A stretch of 64,000 nt of DNA from Corallium rubrum. Lineage: Eukaryota > Cnidaria > Anthozoa > Scleralcyonacea > Coralliidae. A program made the position numbers and the translations under genes. The stretch lies in contig OZ035997.1 of NCBI GenBank assembly GCA_964035015.1, forward strand, positions 80,504,489-80,568,488, in the 5' to 3' direction. The notes below the pieces were generated by a model. It was not told where the DNA came from and searched no databases. It was given only the letters and a program-made list of their open reading frames with translations. This document shows positions 44,839 to 54,784 of the stretch, piece by piece. Numbering within the stretch: position 1 is the first letter of the stretch; each line of letters opens with the position of its first letter.

Positions 44839-45167
44839 TAATGGAAATGGTGACCCAACTTGTATTGCAGGTACATTTTAAGATTATAATGTTTACGCGT
44901 GCTTCTCCCGATGTATATCCACCTGATCCAAATATTTAAGTGTTTTAAGTGTTTTAAGTTTGCTGGAATAAATTATTTGAGATTAGATTCCTCTCTAGGG
45001 TGATTTGGTATTGTTTTTAAATGAATCGGTATTGAGTTGGAGGCAAATAACTTCAGCTTGCATGTAAATGCAGATTAAGTTTGTGATTGTTCTTGATATG
45101 GTTTGTAAGATATTTGTTTGTAATTAATGTCTTGAGATAAAATTTGAGCAAGTGTGGTCATATAAAG

Positions 45168-46274
45168 ATGTCCTGTTCAAAACGTTTTAAAGTTGGCAAA
45201 CAACATGAGAATACTTGGTCTCAACTACATCGTCGTCTGATTTCTATTCCCTTTTCCTACGAAGATATTTTTCCGAAAGATGTCTTCGACTTCATAAACA
45301 ATGAAGCGATATCAACAAGTTCTTGTATCGGCTACATTGTCCCTTGTCTATTAACTACCACCACATTCGTCGCAGGGATGAATAATTCGGTCATGGCGAT
45401 ATCCTGGGAACACAACGTGCCTTTTAATCTGTATACGATGGTTGTCGGTCCACCTACGACTGGAAAATCTCAAGCAATGAGAGAATGTGTAACGCAACCA
45501 CTAACTGCGGTACGGGAGAGTCATGGTCTAGGAAACTTTGTGGTTGAACGCTCGACTTCATTAGCCTTGGTTAAGTGTATTGCTGAGCAGAGAAAAGCTT
45601 TCTTGTGCTCTCCAGAAATTTATGACGTTCTCAACAAGCTCCTCAAGAGTGATGAGGAAAGTGGAACTGGGGGTGTGCAGTTGTTATGTGGGTTGTTTTC
45701 CGGAGAGCGAACATCGTTTCGGTATGTCACAGAATCAACAAGTGAAATCTCTTCAAATGTGCCTTTTTGTATATTGGGGTCCACGCAGGTTCCTTTTGCC
45801 GCTCGACTGATTTGCCGAATGGATCAAGGACAGGGGCTGTTAGACCGATTTCTGGTTTGGTTTCCCATTTGCTTTCGTCCGACACCGAAGGAAACAGAAA
45901 GTGCAATTGCAGTACTTGAAGACATCCCGCCGAAATGTTTTACTGACCTTTTTATTGAAATGTATAACTTGCACTTGAATAAAAAGGTCTTCGACCTGAG
46001 TGCGGGTGGGAAAGAAATGGTGGATTCTTTAAAAGAGGATTTCATCAAAACAGTAAATGAGGCGATAGCAGAAGGTATCCCTCCACCAAAGTCCAAGCGT
46101 ATTGACCTATTACAAAGAATATCTATCTGTTTCCATATTCTGACGCACACAATTAGCTCTGTCATTCGAGGTCGCAAGCCACGTGCTATGCCAAAAGAAG
46201 TAAGTCTTGATACAGTAAAGAAGGCATTATTACTGTTGGAGTATGTGGAACCGCAGAAGGAGATTGTAGTCGAT
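45168..46274 (+). CDS. DUF3987 P-loop protein, exon 1
   Basis: The ATG at 45168 (MSCSKRFKVG) follows an AT-rich 5' region. The exon reads a DUF3987-type domain. VVGPPTTGKSQAMRE is a Walker A. AEQRKAFLCSPEIYDVL, GGVQLLCGLFSGERTSFRYVT and NVPFCILGSTQV follow, and then GLLDRFLVWFP, the strongly conserved GLxDRFL patch. DUF3987 proteins are helicase/primase-associated ATPases in phages and mobile elements. In animals they are of unknown role. The frame is undamaged to a donor (GAT|GTTAGT). Confidence 0.65.
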
Positions 46275-46538
46275 GTTAGTATAAAAGTTGTTTTAATAGA
46301 TTTAGAATAATACGTTTACTTGCAAAGTACCTGCTCTCCCAACTATTAAATGTAGTCATATCAAATTACCACATGTATCAATTGTTGTATGACATGTGTA
46401 TCATTGTTATTGTGTATTACTAATCAGTCATACCTAAGTATGCGCTATGAAAAGAATACATGTATTGGAACGTATATCACAGGCGTATATTTTGGCCTAG
46501 TGGAGTCATAATTCTGCAATTATTCCAATTATTATTAG

Positions 46539-46937
46539 TTTATAGATGAAGTTACAACAACATGTGTTGATGGCGCAAAAATTCAACCAACAAATCAAAA
46601 TATAAAGGTGGCTATGCTTCTTTTCCCTGGTGTTGTCATCACAAAACGAGCCTTCAAACAGTCAGCGCCCAGACAAGTGCGAGGAGTTGCAGACTCAGAA
46701 TTTGTAAAAGCAGTTGAGGAGTTAGAGAGAGAAAAGTGTGGCGTGCTAGCAAAGGTGCACCCCACACCAAATTCAAGAAAAGAAACCATTGTGTTTGTAA
46801 ATGTAAAGGACCTTCCCGAGGAAGTAAATCTAGTTGAGAGAAATGAATATAACAGGAAATACGCGCAACCCTCTTCATCGTGCTATATCTGCATCGACGA
46901 AAAGGCAACTGGAGGAAAAACAACTTCTTTCGTGTGA
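46539..46937 (+). CDS. DUF3987 P-loop protein, exon 2
   Basis: With an acceptor ATTATTAG at 46538 the phase matches exon 1 exactly and the frame FIDEVTTTCVDGAKIQP runs to a stop at 46937. This gives a 501-aa protein. The second exon has no recognised domain. It contains CYICIDEKATGG near the end. Both exons are free of visible damage, which is unusual among the surrounding elements. Confidence 0.5.
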   Translation, partial: FIDEVTTTCVDGAKIQPTNQNIKVAMLLFPGVVITKRAFKQSAPRQVRGVADSEFVKAVEELEREKCGVLAKVHPTPNSRKETIVFVNVKDLPEEVNLVERNEYNRKYAQPSSSCYICIDEKATGGKTTSFV

Positions 46938-47182
46938 CTAATTGAATTTTGCAATGATTGTTGAAACCTGTAGTATGAAATGAAAATCTAATGTAACTCA
47001 TGCTTTTTTTTATTCTATCTTATAACTTTATCAAAATGAAAAAAAAAATGAAAAAAATTGGACGAGTGATAAAATACAAAGAAATTGTTTGGATTAAAAC
47101 AAGGAATAAATGTGTGTACAGTTTCAAAGTTTAAAGTATGTTGTCCATTTGTTTTTGTCTGATTTCCAAACATTTCTCAAAT

Positions 47183-47318
47183 AGTAAGCCAAGTAGCCAC
47201 ATAGCAAAGCAGCCAAGTAGCCAGGTAGCCAGGCAGCCACGTAGCCAAGTAGCCATGTAGCCACGTAGCCAAGTAGCCAAGTAGCCACGTAGCCAAGTAA
47301 CCACGTAGCCACGTACGC
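47183..47318. repeat. GTAGCCAAG/GTAGCCACG 9-bp minisatellite
   Basis: About fourteen units of GTAGCCAMG with substitutions. The minus-strand frame WLLGYVAT... is a by-product. Confidence 0.9.
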
Positions 47319-47539
47319 AATTCGTTTAGAGTCGAACGTTGGTGTTAACGACGGCGTGTTGTAGCCAAGTGGCAAGCAAGAATATCAGTTTTGTGTGGCG
47401 GGGTATTCTATAGTTATTCCGAGACGAGAGCCTCAGCGTTAGCAACGAGCCGATTTTTACCTCCGACCAGGTCAGAGTTGTATGTAGATTAGAGCACTTG
47501 TGTGAGTGTGTTATCGGGATTTACATACACGAGTTCACT

Positions 47540-48860
47540 AATAATGAACGAGAAATTCAATCCCGTTAGAGGCAAAGCTCTAAGGAACTGCTTCGTGTCG
47601 AAAAAGAGAAAGATCTTGGTGTTTCCCTGACCAACAACCTCACCTGGGACTCGCATATAAATACCATCGTCGCTAAAGCTAACAAACTGCTAGGGCTACT
47701 GAAGAGAACTTGTCCCCTGTTGACGGACATCAAAGTTAGGCGGACGCTATACCTTACCCTTGTTAAGTCCCAGTTAAGCTACGCCACAGAGATATGGTCC
47801 CCAGCCAACACCAAACTCAAGTCTAAGGTTGAAAAGATCCAGAGAAGAGCCACCGCTTGGATTCTCAAATCCAAACAAGGAGAAATATCTTTAAACAAAC
47901 AAGGAGAAATATCTTTAAACAGAGGCTGGTAGCTCTTAAAGTGCTTATGCCACAAAATATTTTTTTTGACTTTTGAGAAGGACAAAAAGTTAGTTAATAG
48001 GTTGTTTAACATTTTTCGGTTTTCTCTTTTCATTCGCGAGATATGCGGCTCAAAACCTTGAAAAATTGGCTTTTAGCAAAAAATTGTCGCGCCCAGAAAA
48101 AAATGGAAAAGGGTCTGGGGCGACAGCCGTGTGACGTAGCTTAAGGGACGGAGGTTCGAATTCACATGTGAAGGAGTACTAAAAAGCTATTGAGAATAAT
48201 AATAAGTCCCTTAAGCTACGTCACACCACGCTCGTCCCAGACTCTTGTTGATACGCGACATTTTCACGAAAATTGCTGTTTAGAGCCGAATAACTAATTT
48301 TTAAAGAACCTATATCTTTGTTAAAGAACCTATTAACTAATTTTTTGTCCTCTACTCAAAAGTCAAAAAAAAATTTTTGTGGAATAAGCACTTTAACTTG
48401 CTACCTTTAAGTTATGACAGAGAAATTCAGGACTTGATATTTTTCTTTAAGGCTCTCTATGGACATACAGACCTGAATGTTCACAAATTTGTTTCTTTTG
48501 TAAACAATGGTCGCACTCGACTTAGTCAAAACCAAACCCTTACTCTTAAAGTTCCTCTATGTAAATCAAATACATTCCAAGCTTCTTACTTCAACCGCAT
48601 AGTCAAACTATGGAATTCAACCTGTAAAATACTCCCTCCACTAGTTTTTCTAGTCTTTCCTTTTTTAAAAGTTCCCTCAAAGAAATGTACTATAATTTAA
48701 GTTACTCAATTTTTCATGTAGATCTGCCGTGCACGTGGTCCTTCGTACGTGATTGCCCCTGTCATAGGTCGTAAACTCAGTTGGGTTTTTATTTCTTTTT
48801 TTTTATTTTTACGGGGAGTGCCCTGCATGGGACTTAGTGTCCCGTTCGCACTCTTCCTGT
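47540..48860 (+). mobile_element. LINE fragment (RT C-terminus) interrupted by a foldback MITE
   Basis: The left part reads EKDLGVSLTNNLTWDSHI, VRRTLYLTLVKSQLSYATEIW and IQRRATAWILK. A short in-frame duplication of GGAGAAATATCTTTAAACA (47878-47923) follows. The right part resumes at 48393 as LLPLSYDREIQDLIFFFKAL and NTFQASYFNRIVKLWN and then shifts frame. The sequence ends with a 3' UTR-like stretch. It is 5'-truncated and old. Confidence 0.7.
47940..48392. mobile_element. 453-bp foldback MITE with TTAA target site
   Basis: The ends AGTGCTTATGCCACAAAA and TTTTGTGGAATAAGCACT are inverted and the pairing extends about 70 bp. A second inverted pair, GTGTGACGTAGCTTAAGGGA with its complement, lies inside (about 48129 and 48212), so nearly the whole element can fold into a hairpin. 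TTAA flanks both sides (47936-47939, 48393-48396), and removing the element restores the LINE reading frame. It is probably Kolobok- or piggyBac-related. Confidence 0.8.
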
Positions 48861-48879
48861 TTGGGTTATAGTAGGTAAC

Positions 48880-49190
48880 CCCCCCATCCACCGCCGGAAG
48901 TGACGTCACGCTATGAACTGGAACTAAATATGTATTCAAAATGGCGGCGGCGACGGAAGTGACGTCACATCTGGGTACCCCTTATCTGGCGGAATTTTCC
49001 CGCCAAATGACGTCACGCTTTCATACCGGAAGTGAGGTGTGCGCACAGGCTGACGTCACAGGGGTGTGCGCACAGGCTGACGTCACAGGGGTGTGCGCAC
49101 ATGATGTGACGTCATTAGGGGTGTGCGCACAGATGTGATGTCATAGGGGTTTATCTGTTATTTGATTGGTTGGAGATAATTATAAATTAA
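48880..49190. promoter_or_regulatory. Dense CRE/ETS/E2F promoter-like block at the Polinton left end
   Basis: Six perfect TGACGTCA palindromes lie at 48901, 48960, 49008, 49051, 49078 and 49107, plus a variant near 49137. Two are in the composite GGAAGTGACGTCAC (ETS plus CRE). TTTTCCCGCCAAA at 48995-49007 fits an E2F site. AAAATGGCGGC at 48939 fits a YY1-type site. GTGTGCGCAC palindromes recur at 49036, 49063, 49090 and 49120, alternating with the CREs in a 27-30 bp repeat. A TATAAAT box follows at 49181, 73 bp before the GRF gene. Motif names come from known metazoan consensus; function is inferred. Confidence 0.6.
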
Positions 49191-49253
49191 GGAAACGAGT
49201 AATAGTTATTTATTCTGTTCATAGTTTTCACGAGGAGAACTTAATAAGATTAA

Positions 49254-49829
49254 ATGATGGAGTGTTTACATGGAGAACCTGCTTCTTGTTCGACAACGAA
49301 AAATGGTTCATTTTGGTTCTGTGGTCAAAAACCAAGCTGTAATTTCTTTTGCCCTGAGGACACAGGTTATCTGTTTGAAAAAGCCATAGTTGCCTGGAGA
49401 TCTACGGGACAGCCGCATCCGCGATGTAATGGACATCATAAGCTTGCAACGATGCGTGTGGTTAAAAATCTGATGAAAGAGAGTTACGGAAGACCGTATT
49501 TTGTGTGCTCTGACAAGAAGAATCCATGTTCCTTTTGAGTATGGGGTGATGTGGCACCAATGATGAGACCGACCTGTTATCATGGATTTCCGTGTGTGTC
49601 CCGAAAGGTGAAAAAGGAAACTATTAACAAGGACCGTATGTTCTTTCGTTGTCCTAACGACAAGGAGAGTTCGTGCAGGTTTTTTGAATGGGTTCCTGAA
49701 GAACGCTATGGATCGCTGCAACCTGTGAACTTTACTTTGCCTGGACAGTGCCAGCCAAAGATCGGCGAGGAGAACTACATTGAGAACTGCATTGACGATT
49801 TAACACGTGGTTTTCAGAACATTAATTAA
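49254..49829 (+). pseudogene. GRF zinc-finger protein of Polinton, in-frame TGA
   Basis: It starts at ATG 49254 and contains three GRF-type zinc-binding units of about 45-60 residues. The first has FWFCGQKPSCNFFCPED, the second YFVCSDKKNPCSF and VWGD, and the third CYHGFPCVSRKV and FFRCPNDKESSCRFFEWV. GRF fingers bind single-stranded DNA and occur in DNA repair and replication proteins. A TGA at 49536-49538 interrupts the second unit. The same frame continues to 49829, and GRF units normally have an aromatic residue here, so this looks like a nonsense mutation of a Trp codon. Confidence 0.75.
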
Positions 49830-49957
49830 TTATGAACATTAATTATGAACATTATTTAAACCTGTTTAGATTTATATCTATTTTTAAACATTGTTTGTAC
49901 TTTAAATAAACGCATTTTGACTTTTTTGTATTCATTTTGTCTGTGTTTGCGTGCAGA

Positions 49958-50326
49958 ATGGAAGTGATTTTGGATGAGCTTCTTCAGAAAAATGACGTCG
50001 ACATTGATATGAGGACGTTATCACATCATATCAATTATTTGCTTGAACATCGCAAAACATTGTATGAACAAATGGCAACGCGTGTTCATCCCTACGATCT
50101 AACTATGTTTTTTCACGAAACGAACGTTATCAATTTTGGTCGTGCCATAGCTTACTTGACCTTAGTTTATGTGATGAATGACTCTTGCTCCGAGCACGTG
50201 ACGCATAGAGCTGTACAGTTGGTTGCTAAACCTCTTAAAAGCTTCGATTTCACAAAGTTTAAGATCGAAGAAGAAAGTTTTTTCCGTAGAATGATTTCTT
50301 TTGCTAAACGTATTTTTTCGTTATAA
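49958..50326 (+). CDS. Bcl-2-like protein of Polinton (putative apoptosis regulator)
   Basis: The ATG at 49958 gives 122 aa. The segment FFHETNVINFGRAIAYLTLV (about residues 50-70) matches the BH1 pattern of Bcl-2 proteins (short acidic loop, N-[WF]-G-R-x-x-A). It lies between amphipathic helices as in the Bcl-2 fold. A BH2 Trp pair is not seen and there is no clear C-terminal membrane anchor, only a basic amphipathic end. Adintoviruses have been reported, as I recall, to carry Bcl-2-like accessory genes. It would act by blocking host cell death. It stops just before the packaging ATPase gene. Confidence 0.5.
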   Translation: MEVILDELLQKNDVDIDMRTLSHHINYLLEHRKTLYEQMATRVHPYDLTMFFHETNVINFGRAIAYLTLVYVMNDSCSEHVTHRAVQLVAKPLKSFDFTKFKIEEESFFRRMISFAKRIFSL

Positions 50327-50370
50327 AATATACGAACATGTGAGATAAAACTCATTTAGTGTTTTGCACG

Positions 50371-50628
50371 ATGGATGTACGGTTTAAAACACCTGCAAAT
50401 TTCTATATTTGTGGGCAAAGTCAAAGCGGGAAATCGTATTTGGTTCGCTTCATGTTGCGTCATTTAGAAGAACTGTTTTATCCTGTTCCGACCAAAGTAA
50501 TATACTGTTATGGAGAGTATCAAAAGGAATTTGACGAAGTGCCTATGCCGAACGTTGAACTGGTGGAAGGTTTTCCAAACGATCTATATAACTTAACAGA
50601 TGGATATGATAACTCTCTAGTCGTACTA
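50371..50628 (+). pseudogene. Polinton packaging ATPase (FtsK/HerA type), 5' part
   Basis: The ATG at 50371 gives MDVRFKTPANFYICGQSQSGKS, with the Walker A at about residues 14-22. The frame continues through a helical lid to the start of the Walker B strand, where a foreign element begins at 50629. A TATAAAA box lies at 50322. The protein family pumps the viral genome into capsids. Confidence 0.85.
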
Positions 50629-51012
50629 CACGGCCAGAAACGCACAAGTTGTAACAAGTCTGTTGCCGGCCTTGATACAACTTGCCATCAACAAGTCTGA
50701 ACCTGGATGCGTTCGCTCAGCTTGTTGTGGCTTGTCGTGACAAGTCTGCAACAAGTTGTCAACAGGCTTGTTGTAAGTTGTTGCGACAGACCTGCAGCAA
50801 TGCTGTCGTCAACAGGCTTGCTGCAAGTTGTCGTAACAGAGCCGTAGCAGTGCTGTTGCCAACAGGCTTGTTGCAAGATGCCGTAACAGAGCCGTAGCAA
50901 TGCTGTTGTCAACAACTTTGCTGCAAGCTTGCTGTGAACAAGCCGTAACAAGTCTGCAGTTGACAGCTTTCAACAAGGTTGATAAAACACGCGTTATTCT
51001 CGCGTTCATGCA

Positions 51013-51116
51013 GTGATTCTATCTGAGTTATTAGATTTCTCAAATATAGAAATAACGAAATTATCACACCGTGTGATACTTTCGTGATTTCTATACTTAA
51101 GAAACCTAATTCAGAT
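51013..51116. repeat. Imperfect palindrome inside the CACTA-like element
   Basis: About 50 bp (CTATCTGAGTTATTAGATTT and on) pairs with its reverse complement directly to the right, centred on CACACCGTGTG. It is a strong potential hairpin. Confidence 0.7.
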
Positions 51117-52880
51117 AGAAAATAAACAACTTAGATATATTATTAAAATTTACACAACTACAAACATCTATCAAAGCAATTTTATTTTACAGAAAACAAT
51201 TCAATACATTGCAAAAATTCAGTCCGCCGATGAAAGTGTAGTTCACTCACCACTTAAATGTTTTAGTACGTTCATGCAAAAATATATTTAACTGATTAAA
51301 CTCACCACTAAAGATATATGTAACAGATGATAGATAAATTAATGTTTGCCATAGAGATATTAATAATTGTATACCGCTTCTTTTTAAACGTTTGTACTTC
51401 TCAGCTTTAGTTTCACTCGTGGTTATAGTTTTCGTTGATAGTTCTTTTTCTTTACGTTGAGTGCTGGACGCCTGGACGAGCGGACAAGCTTAGTCCCCTT
51501 TTTAGCTGTATACACTTGCATGGATACTTGAGAGTAAATTAAAAATAGAAATAAACTGCCATTCCTGACACACTTGCCTTCGCTGTTTTATAAACGACTG
51601 TTTACATTTTTTCCTCAACACTGAAATGCAATCCCACTGACAACTTCTTCCAAACGGTGAACTTAACATGAAGCAGAGCCAAATTTCAATCACATGTCTC
51701 ACTTTATAACCGATAAAAAAGACTCTTGTTCGTGGAATTGTGAATGCCCGTCTGTTTCAACTTTCAAACTGTAAAAAATAAAATTTAGCCAACGGTCCAT
51801 GGTGACGCAAGTTTGTTTTCGTAATCTCATTCTCATTGGCTGGTGATTTAATTTTCTCGCATATGATTGGCTCTCTGAGCATCGGATGATGCAAGCCTCA
51901 TTACTTCCTGTTTTCCCCCTCGAAGCTTCGAGTTTATTTACAAGCTGTTCGAAAGAAACACTTTGAAACTCAAAGGTTTTTTGGACAAACAGAACTTGGC
52001 CCACAAAGATTAAACTGCAAATACAAACAGGGTCTGGAACAGATCAGCTACAGGCAGTTTTATATACGAATTTGAAAATCGCTTGAGAAAATCTTTGCCG
52101 TGAATTGCCGTGGCCATGGGAGACACAGTTTTTAAGGATATTTTGAGCTAAGTTCTTTTTTTGTGGTTATAAACCCTAAAATATGCCTTTTGTGAACTTG
52201 AACAAAAGATTGAAGTGATAAATATGTGTATTATGATCGTATTAACATTTGGCTAGCTTTGATAAATCGATATCTTTCAAAATTTTGCAAGATGAAATAG
52301 TGATGTCTCGACATGCCTGGCCGCTACGGCTGTCTTTGTGTGTTGTAAAATTTATGGTGCAGAAACCGACCAGAATAATGTCGTGTCTTTAATTCTTCTG
52401 AACATTTATAGTTTGAATGAATAGCAAAAACTATAGTTTAGCTGCGATTGTTTTTTATTATTGCTTTTTCACGGGTTTTTTCTTTGTTTCAAACACTTTT
52501 CTGTTAACGAAAAAACGTTTTGAATTTTTACCCACACAAGGACGTTTATTAAGTACTAAACTTGAAATAAACGTTTTCTCTCTCCGCTATAGTGAACCGT
52601 TATTATATTATGTTGTTCATAATGAACAGAAAATGTTTCTGTATACGGTATTTCAATGCAGTATTGATATAAAAAAGAAACGTGCTATCACAGGTTCGGG
52701 GAAAAAAACTCCTGTTACCACAACGAACTTGTGTCGGCAAATTGTCACGGTATCAGTAGAGCGGTTTCTCTTTTTATTTCAGCTTGTTGTGACAATCCAA
52801 GGACCGATTGTTTGTAACACGTCTGTCGCAGGTTGTTATCAGCTTAGTGCAGACTTGCAATAACAACTGGCACCAAGTCT

Positions 52881-53176
52881 GTTGGGACAAGTTGTAACAG
52901 CATTGTTGATTGCATCAGACTTGCTGCAATTTGTTTCATCGAGCCTGTTATTCTTTGTCATCAACAGGCTTGTTGCGGAATGCCAACAAATTGCTACGCC
53001 TCTGTGGGCGACAACTGGCAACAAGTCTGTTGGGACAAGTTGTAACAGCACTGTTGATTGCATCAGACTTGCTGCAATTTGTTTTATCAAGCCTGTTATT
53101 CTTTGTCATCAACAGGCTTGTTGCGGAATGTATCAACAAATTGCTACGGCTCTGTGGGCGACAAGTTGCAACAGGT
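52881..53176. repeat. 148-bp direct tandem duplication in the CACTA-like element
   Basis: The units 52881-53028 and 53029-53176 are nearly identical, both starting GTTGGGACAAGTTGTAACAG. The amplification is recent, because only a few differences are seen. Confidence 0.9.
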
Positions 53177-53297
53177 CTGTTGCCGCAGGCCTGTTAAAGC
53201 CTGATCGAGTCAACAGGCTTGCAGCAACTTGTTAACAACTTGCAGCAAACCTGCACATCCCGCAAATTGCAACAAGCCTGTGAGATTTCTGGCTGTG

Positions 53298-53677
53298 TAG
53301 ATGATTTAATGGCTCACTGTTCCAACGATCAACGTGCATCGGATCTATTTACGTGTGGTTCTCATCATCGTGGCATATCCGTGTTGTACCTTACGCAGAG
53401 TTTATTTCCACCTGGTAAATTGTCACGAACCATCAGTTTGAATTCTCACTATATGGTGGTATTCCGAAATCTACGCGACTCGCTTGGGATTACAACACTT
53501 GCAAAACAAATGTTTCCTAAACATGGCAATTACCTTTTGGAGTCGTATCGTGATGCTACAAGTAAGCCCTATGGATACCTAATGATTGATTGTCATCAAC
53601 TGACACCGGAGAACATGCGTCTTAGAACCAACATTTTACCTGGGGAGAGACAGGTTGTTTACGTAAAGCGTACTTAA
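53298..53677 (+). pseudogene. Polinton packaging ATPase, 3' part
   Basis: After the foreign element the frame resumes with the acidic end of the Walker B strand (DDLMAHC). It continues with SDLFTCGSHHRGISVLYLTQ (sensor strand) and MVVFRNLRDSLGI to the stop at 53677. The reading frame in this part is intact. Together with 50371-50628 it gives a normal-length ATPase of about 210 aa. Confidence 0.85.
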
Positions 53678-53711
53678 ATTGCGTGTGTCGTTTGAATCCG
53701 TCATTTGCAAG

Positions 53712-54041
53712 ATGTCGAAGCGTATGAGAGGAAGTCTTCCATATCTTCAGGTGATAGTGAAATCTAAACCTAAATTGCGAAAGTTGCTTATCGATAACGT
53801 TCCTGCGAACGTTATCACGGCTATTTGTGAGTGTTCACTGAATTTACTTAAAGGTGTTATTCCAGTAACACCACGTCAAAAGCAACGTTTGGTGCGCTAC
53901 AAGACACATCTCCGCGCGTTGGCAAATAAGAAAGTGTCAAGAAAACGGAAAAAGTTGTACCTTAATCAGAAAGGTGGAAATTTATTGTCAGCTCTTTTAC
54001 CACCGGTTATTGGTGTACTTGGAAGTTTGTTTACAAAATGA
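53712..54041 (+). CDS. Small basic virion protein (pX/core-like)
   Basis: The ATG at 53712 gives 109 aa, very basic in the middle (VSRKRKKLYL), then QKGGNLLSALLPPVIGVLGSLF, a Gly-Gly plus hydrophobic amphipathic end. Polintons and adintoviruses encode small proteins of this form between the ATPase and the next virion gene, likened to adenovirus pX or pVI membrane-active peptides. It overlaps the next gene by 4 bp (ATGA). The reading frame is intact. Confidence 0.6.
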   Translation: MSKRMRGSLPYLQVIVKSKPKLRKLLIDNVPANVITAICECSLNLLKGVIPVTPRQKQRLVRYKTHLRALANKKVSRKRKKLYLNQKGGNLLSALLPPVIGVLGSLFTK

Positions 54042-54784
54042 AACATGCAAAACGTATGGTTTTGGTCCCTGAGGACACACTTCAGAGATACGAGCAAAGA
54101 CAAAGACTGGAGACCTCCCCGATTATGGCCAACATGATGCATAAAGATACGGACATGTCAAATATTCTTCAACGCACGGATATGGATGATGATGAAAAGC
54201 AAAAATTGTACTATGCGAACTTGGAACGTTATATGGACTTAAGGCGCCAAAAGGACAGTCAAATACCAACCGTTCGGATAGCACCCGGCGCTGAAAGTAA
54301 AGAGAAGGCACAGTTACCTGATGCAACCGTGGCACAGTTACCTGATGCAACCGTGGCACAGTTACCGGATGCAACCATTGTCGGACATATACCTAAAACA
54401 ATGCGTGAAAGAGCTACATTACTTTTGAATCGATTGAAAACAAGACCTGACGTTATTTCCTGGGATGAAATGGGACAAGTCAAGCTCGAGGGTGAAACCA
54501 TCCCACAATCAAACATATCTGATTTGGTTTCGGAAGCTATGAGGGCAAGAAAACATTTCAATCCTACGGGTTCAAAGGAATTTTTTCGTGTTTTATCTAA
54601 GATTAATATGCCTAAAGATCTTGTGAGAAATGAACAAAGACGGAAACAAGTGGACAATTCGTCAGGTGGAGAAGATGTTTCCTACCGCACTCCACAACGT
54701 ACAACCCCACCATCAAGTTATTTCCAGACTCTTCTAAGGAAACATCAAGGACCACAAGCTCAGAAAAGTCGGCTTAATTATTGA
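54038..54784 (+). CDS. Conserved Polinton protein of unknown function with 8-residue repeats
   Basis: 248 aa, starting at an ATG that overlaps the previous stop. It has MVLVPEDTLQRYEQRQ near the start, DMSNILQRTDMDDDEKQKLY, three tandem AQLPDAT[VI] units (residues about 90-115, a 24-bp DNA repeat at 54308-54379) and a WDEMGQVKLEGETI motif. The C-terminus is polar and low-complexity. Similar proteins with an MVLVPE start and a DMSxIL motif sit at this place in animal Polintons. A role in the virion is inferred from position only. Confidence 0.6.
   Translation: MKHAKRMVLVPEDTLQRYEQRQRLETSPIMANMMHKDTDMSNILQRTDMDDDEKQKLYYANLERYMDLRRQKDSQIPTVRIAPGAESKEKAQLPDATVAQLPDATVAQLPDATIVGHIPKTMRERATLLLNRLKTRPDVISWDEMGQVKLEGETIPQSNISDLVSEAMRARKHFNPTGSKEFFRVLSKINMPKDLVRNEQRRKQVDNSSGGEDVSYRTPQRTTPPSSYFQTLLRKHQGPQAQKSRLNY

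Larger units (their letters stand above)
50629..53297. mobile_element. Non-autonomous CACTA/EnSpm-like element in the packaging ATPase
   Basis: The ends are CACGGCCAGAAA and TTTCTGGCTGTG (imperfect inverted repeat), with TA on both sides (50627-50628, 53298-53299). About 350 bp at the left and 430 bp at the right are crowded with short motifs in both orientations (AACAAGTCTGTTG, CAACAGGCTTGTTG, TTGCAACAAG). Such subterminal repeats are typical of CACTA elements. A 148-bp direct duplication lies at 52881-53176. The interior has no convincing transposase. Confidence 0.75.

Noticed and set aside
47124..47375. Leu/Tyr/Ala repeat frame (YVATWLLG)n
   Set aside because: Translation of the 9-bp minisatellite on the minus strand.
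48870..48900. Exact left terminus of the Polinton at AGTAGGTAACC
   Set aside because: Plausible, as Polintons often start with AG, but the matching right TIR lies outside the window and no TSD can be tested.
51502..52004. Two minus-strand frames inside the CACTA-like element
   Set aside because: No similarity to known families, short, and not conserved in pattern. A transposase would be longer and carry DDE motifs.
52417..52863. 148-codon frame inside the CACTA-like element
   Set aside because: Aromatic-rich chance frame that runs into the subterminal repeats, without transposase motifs.
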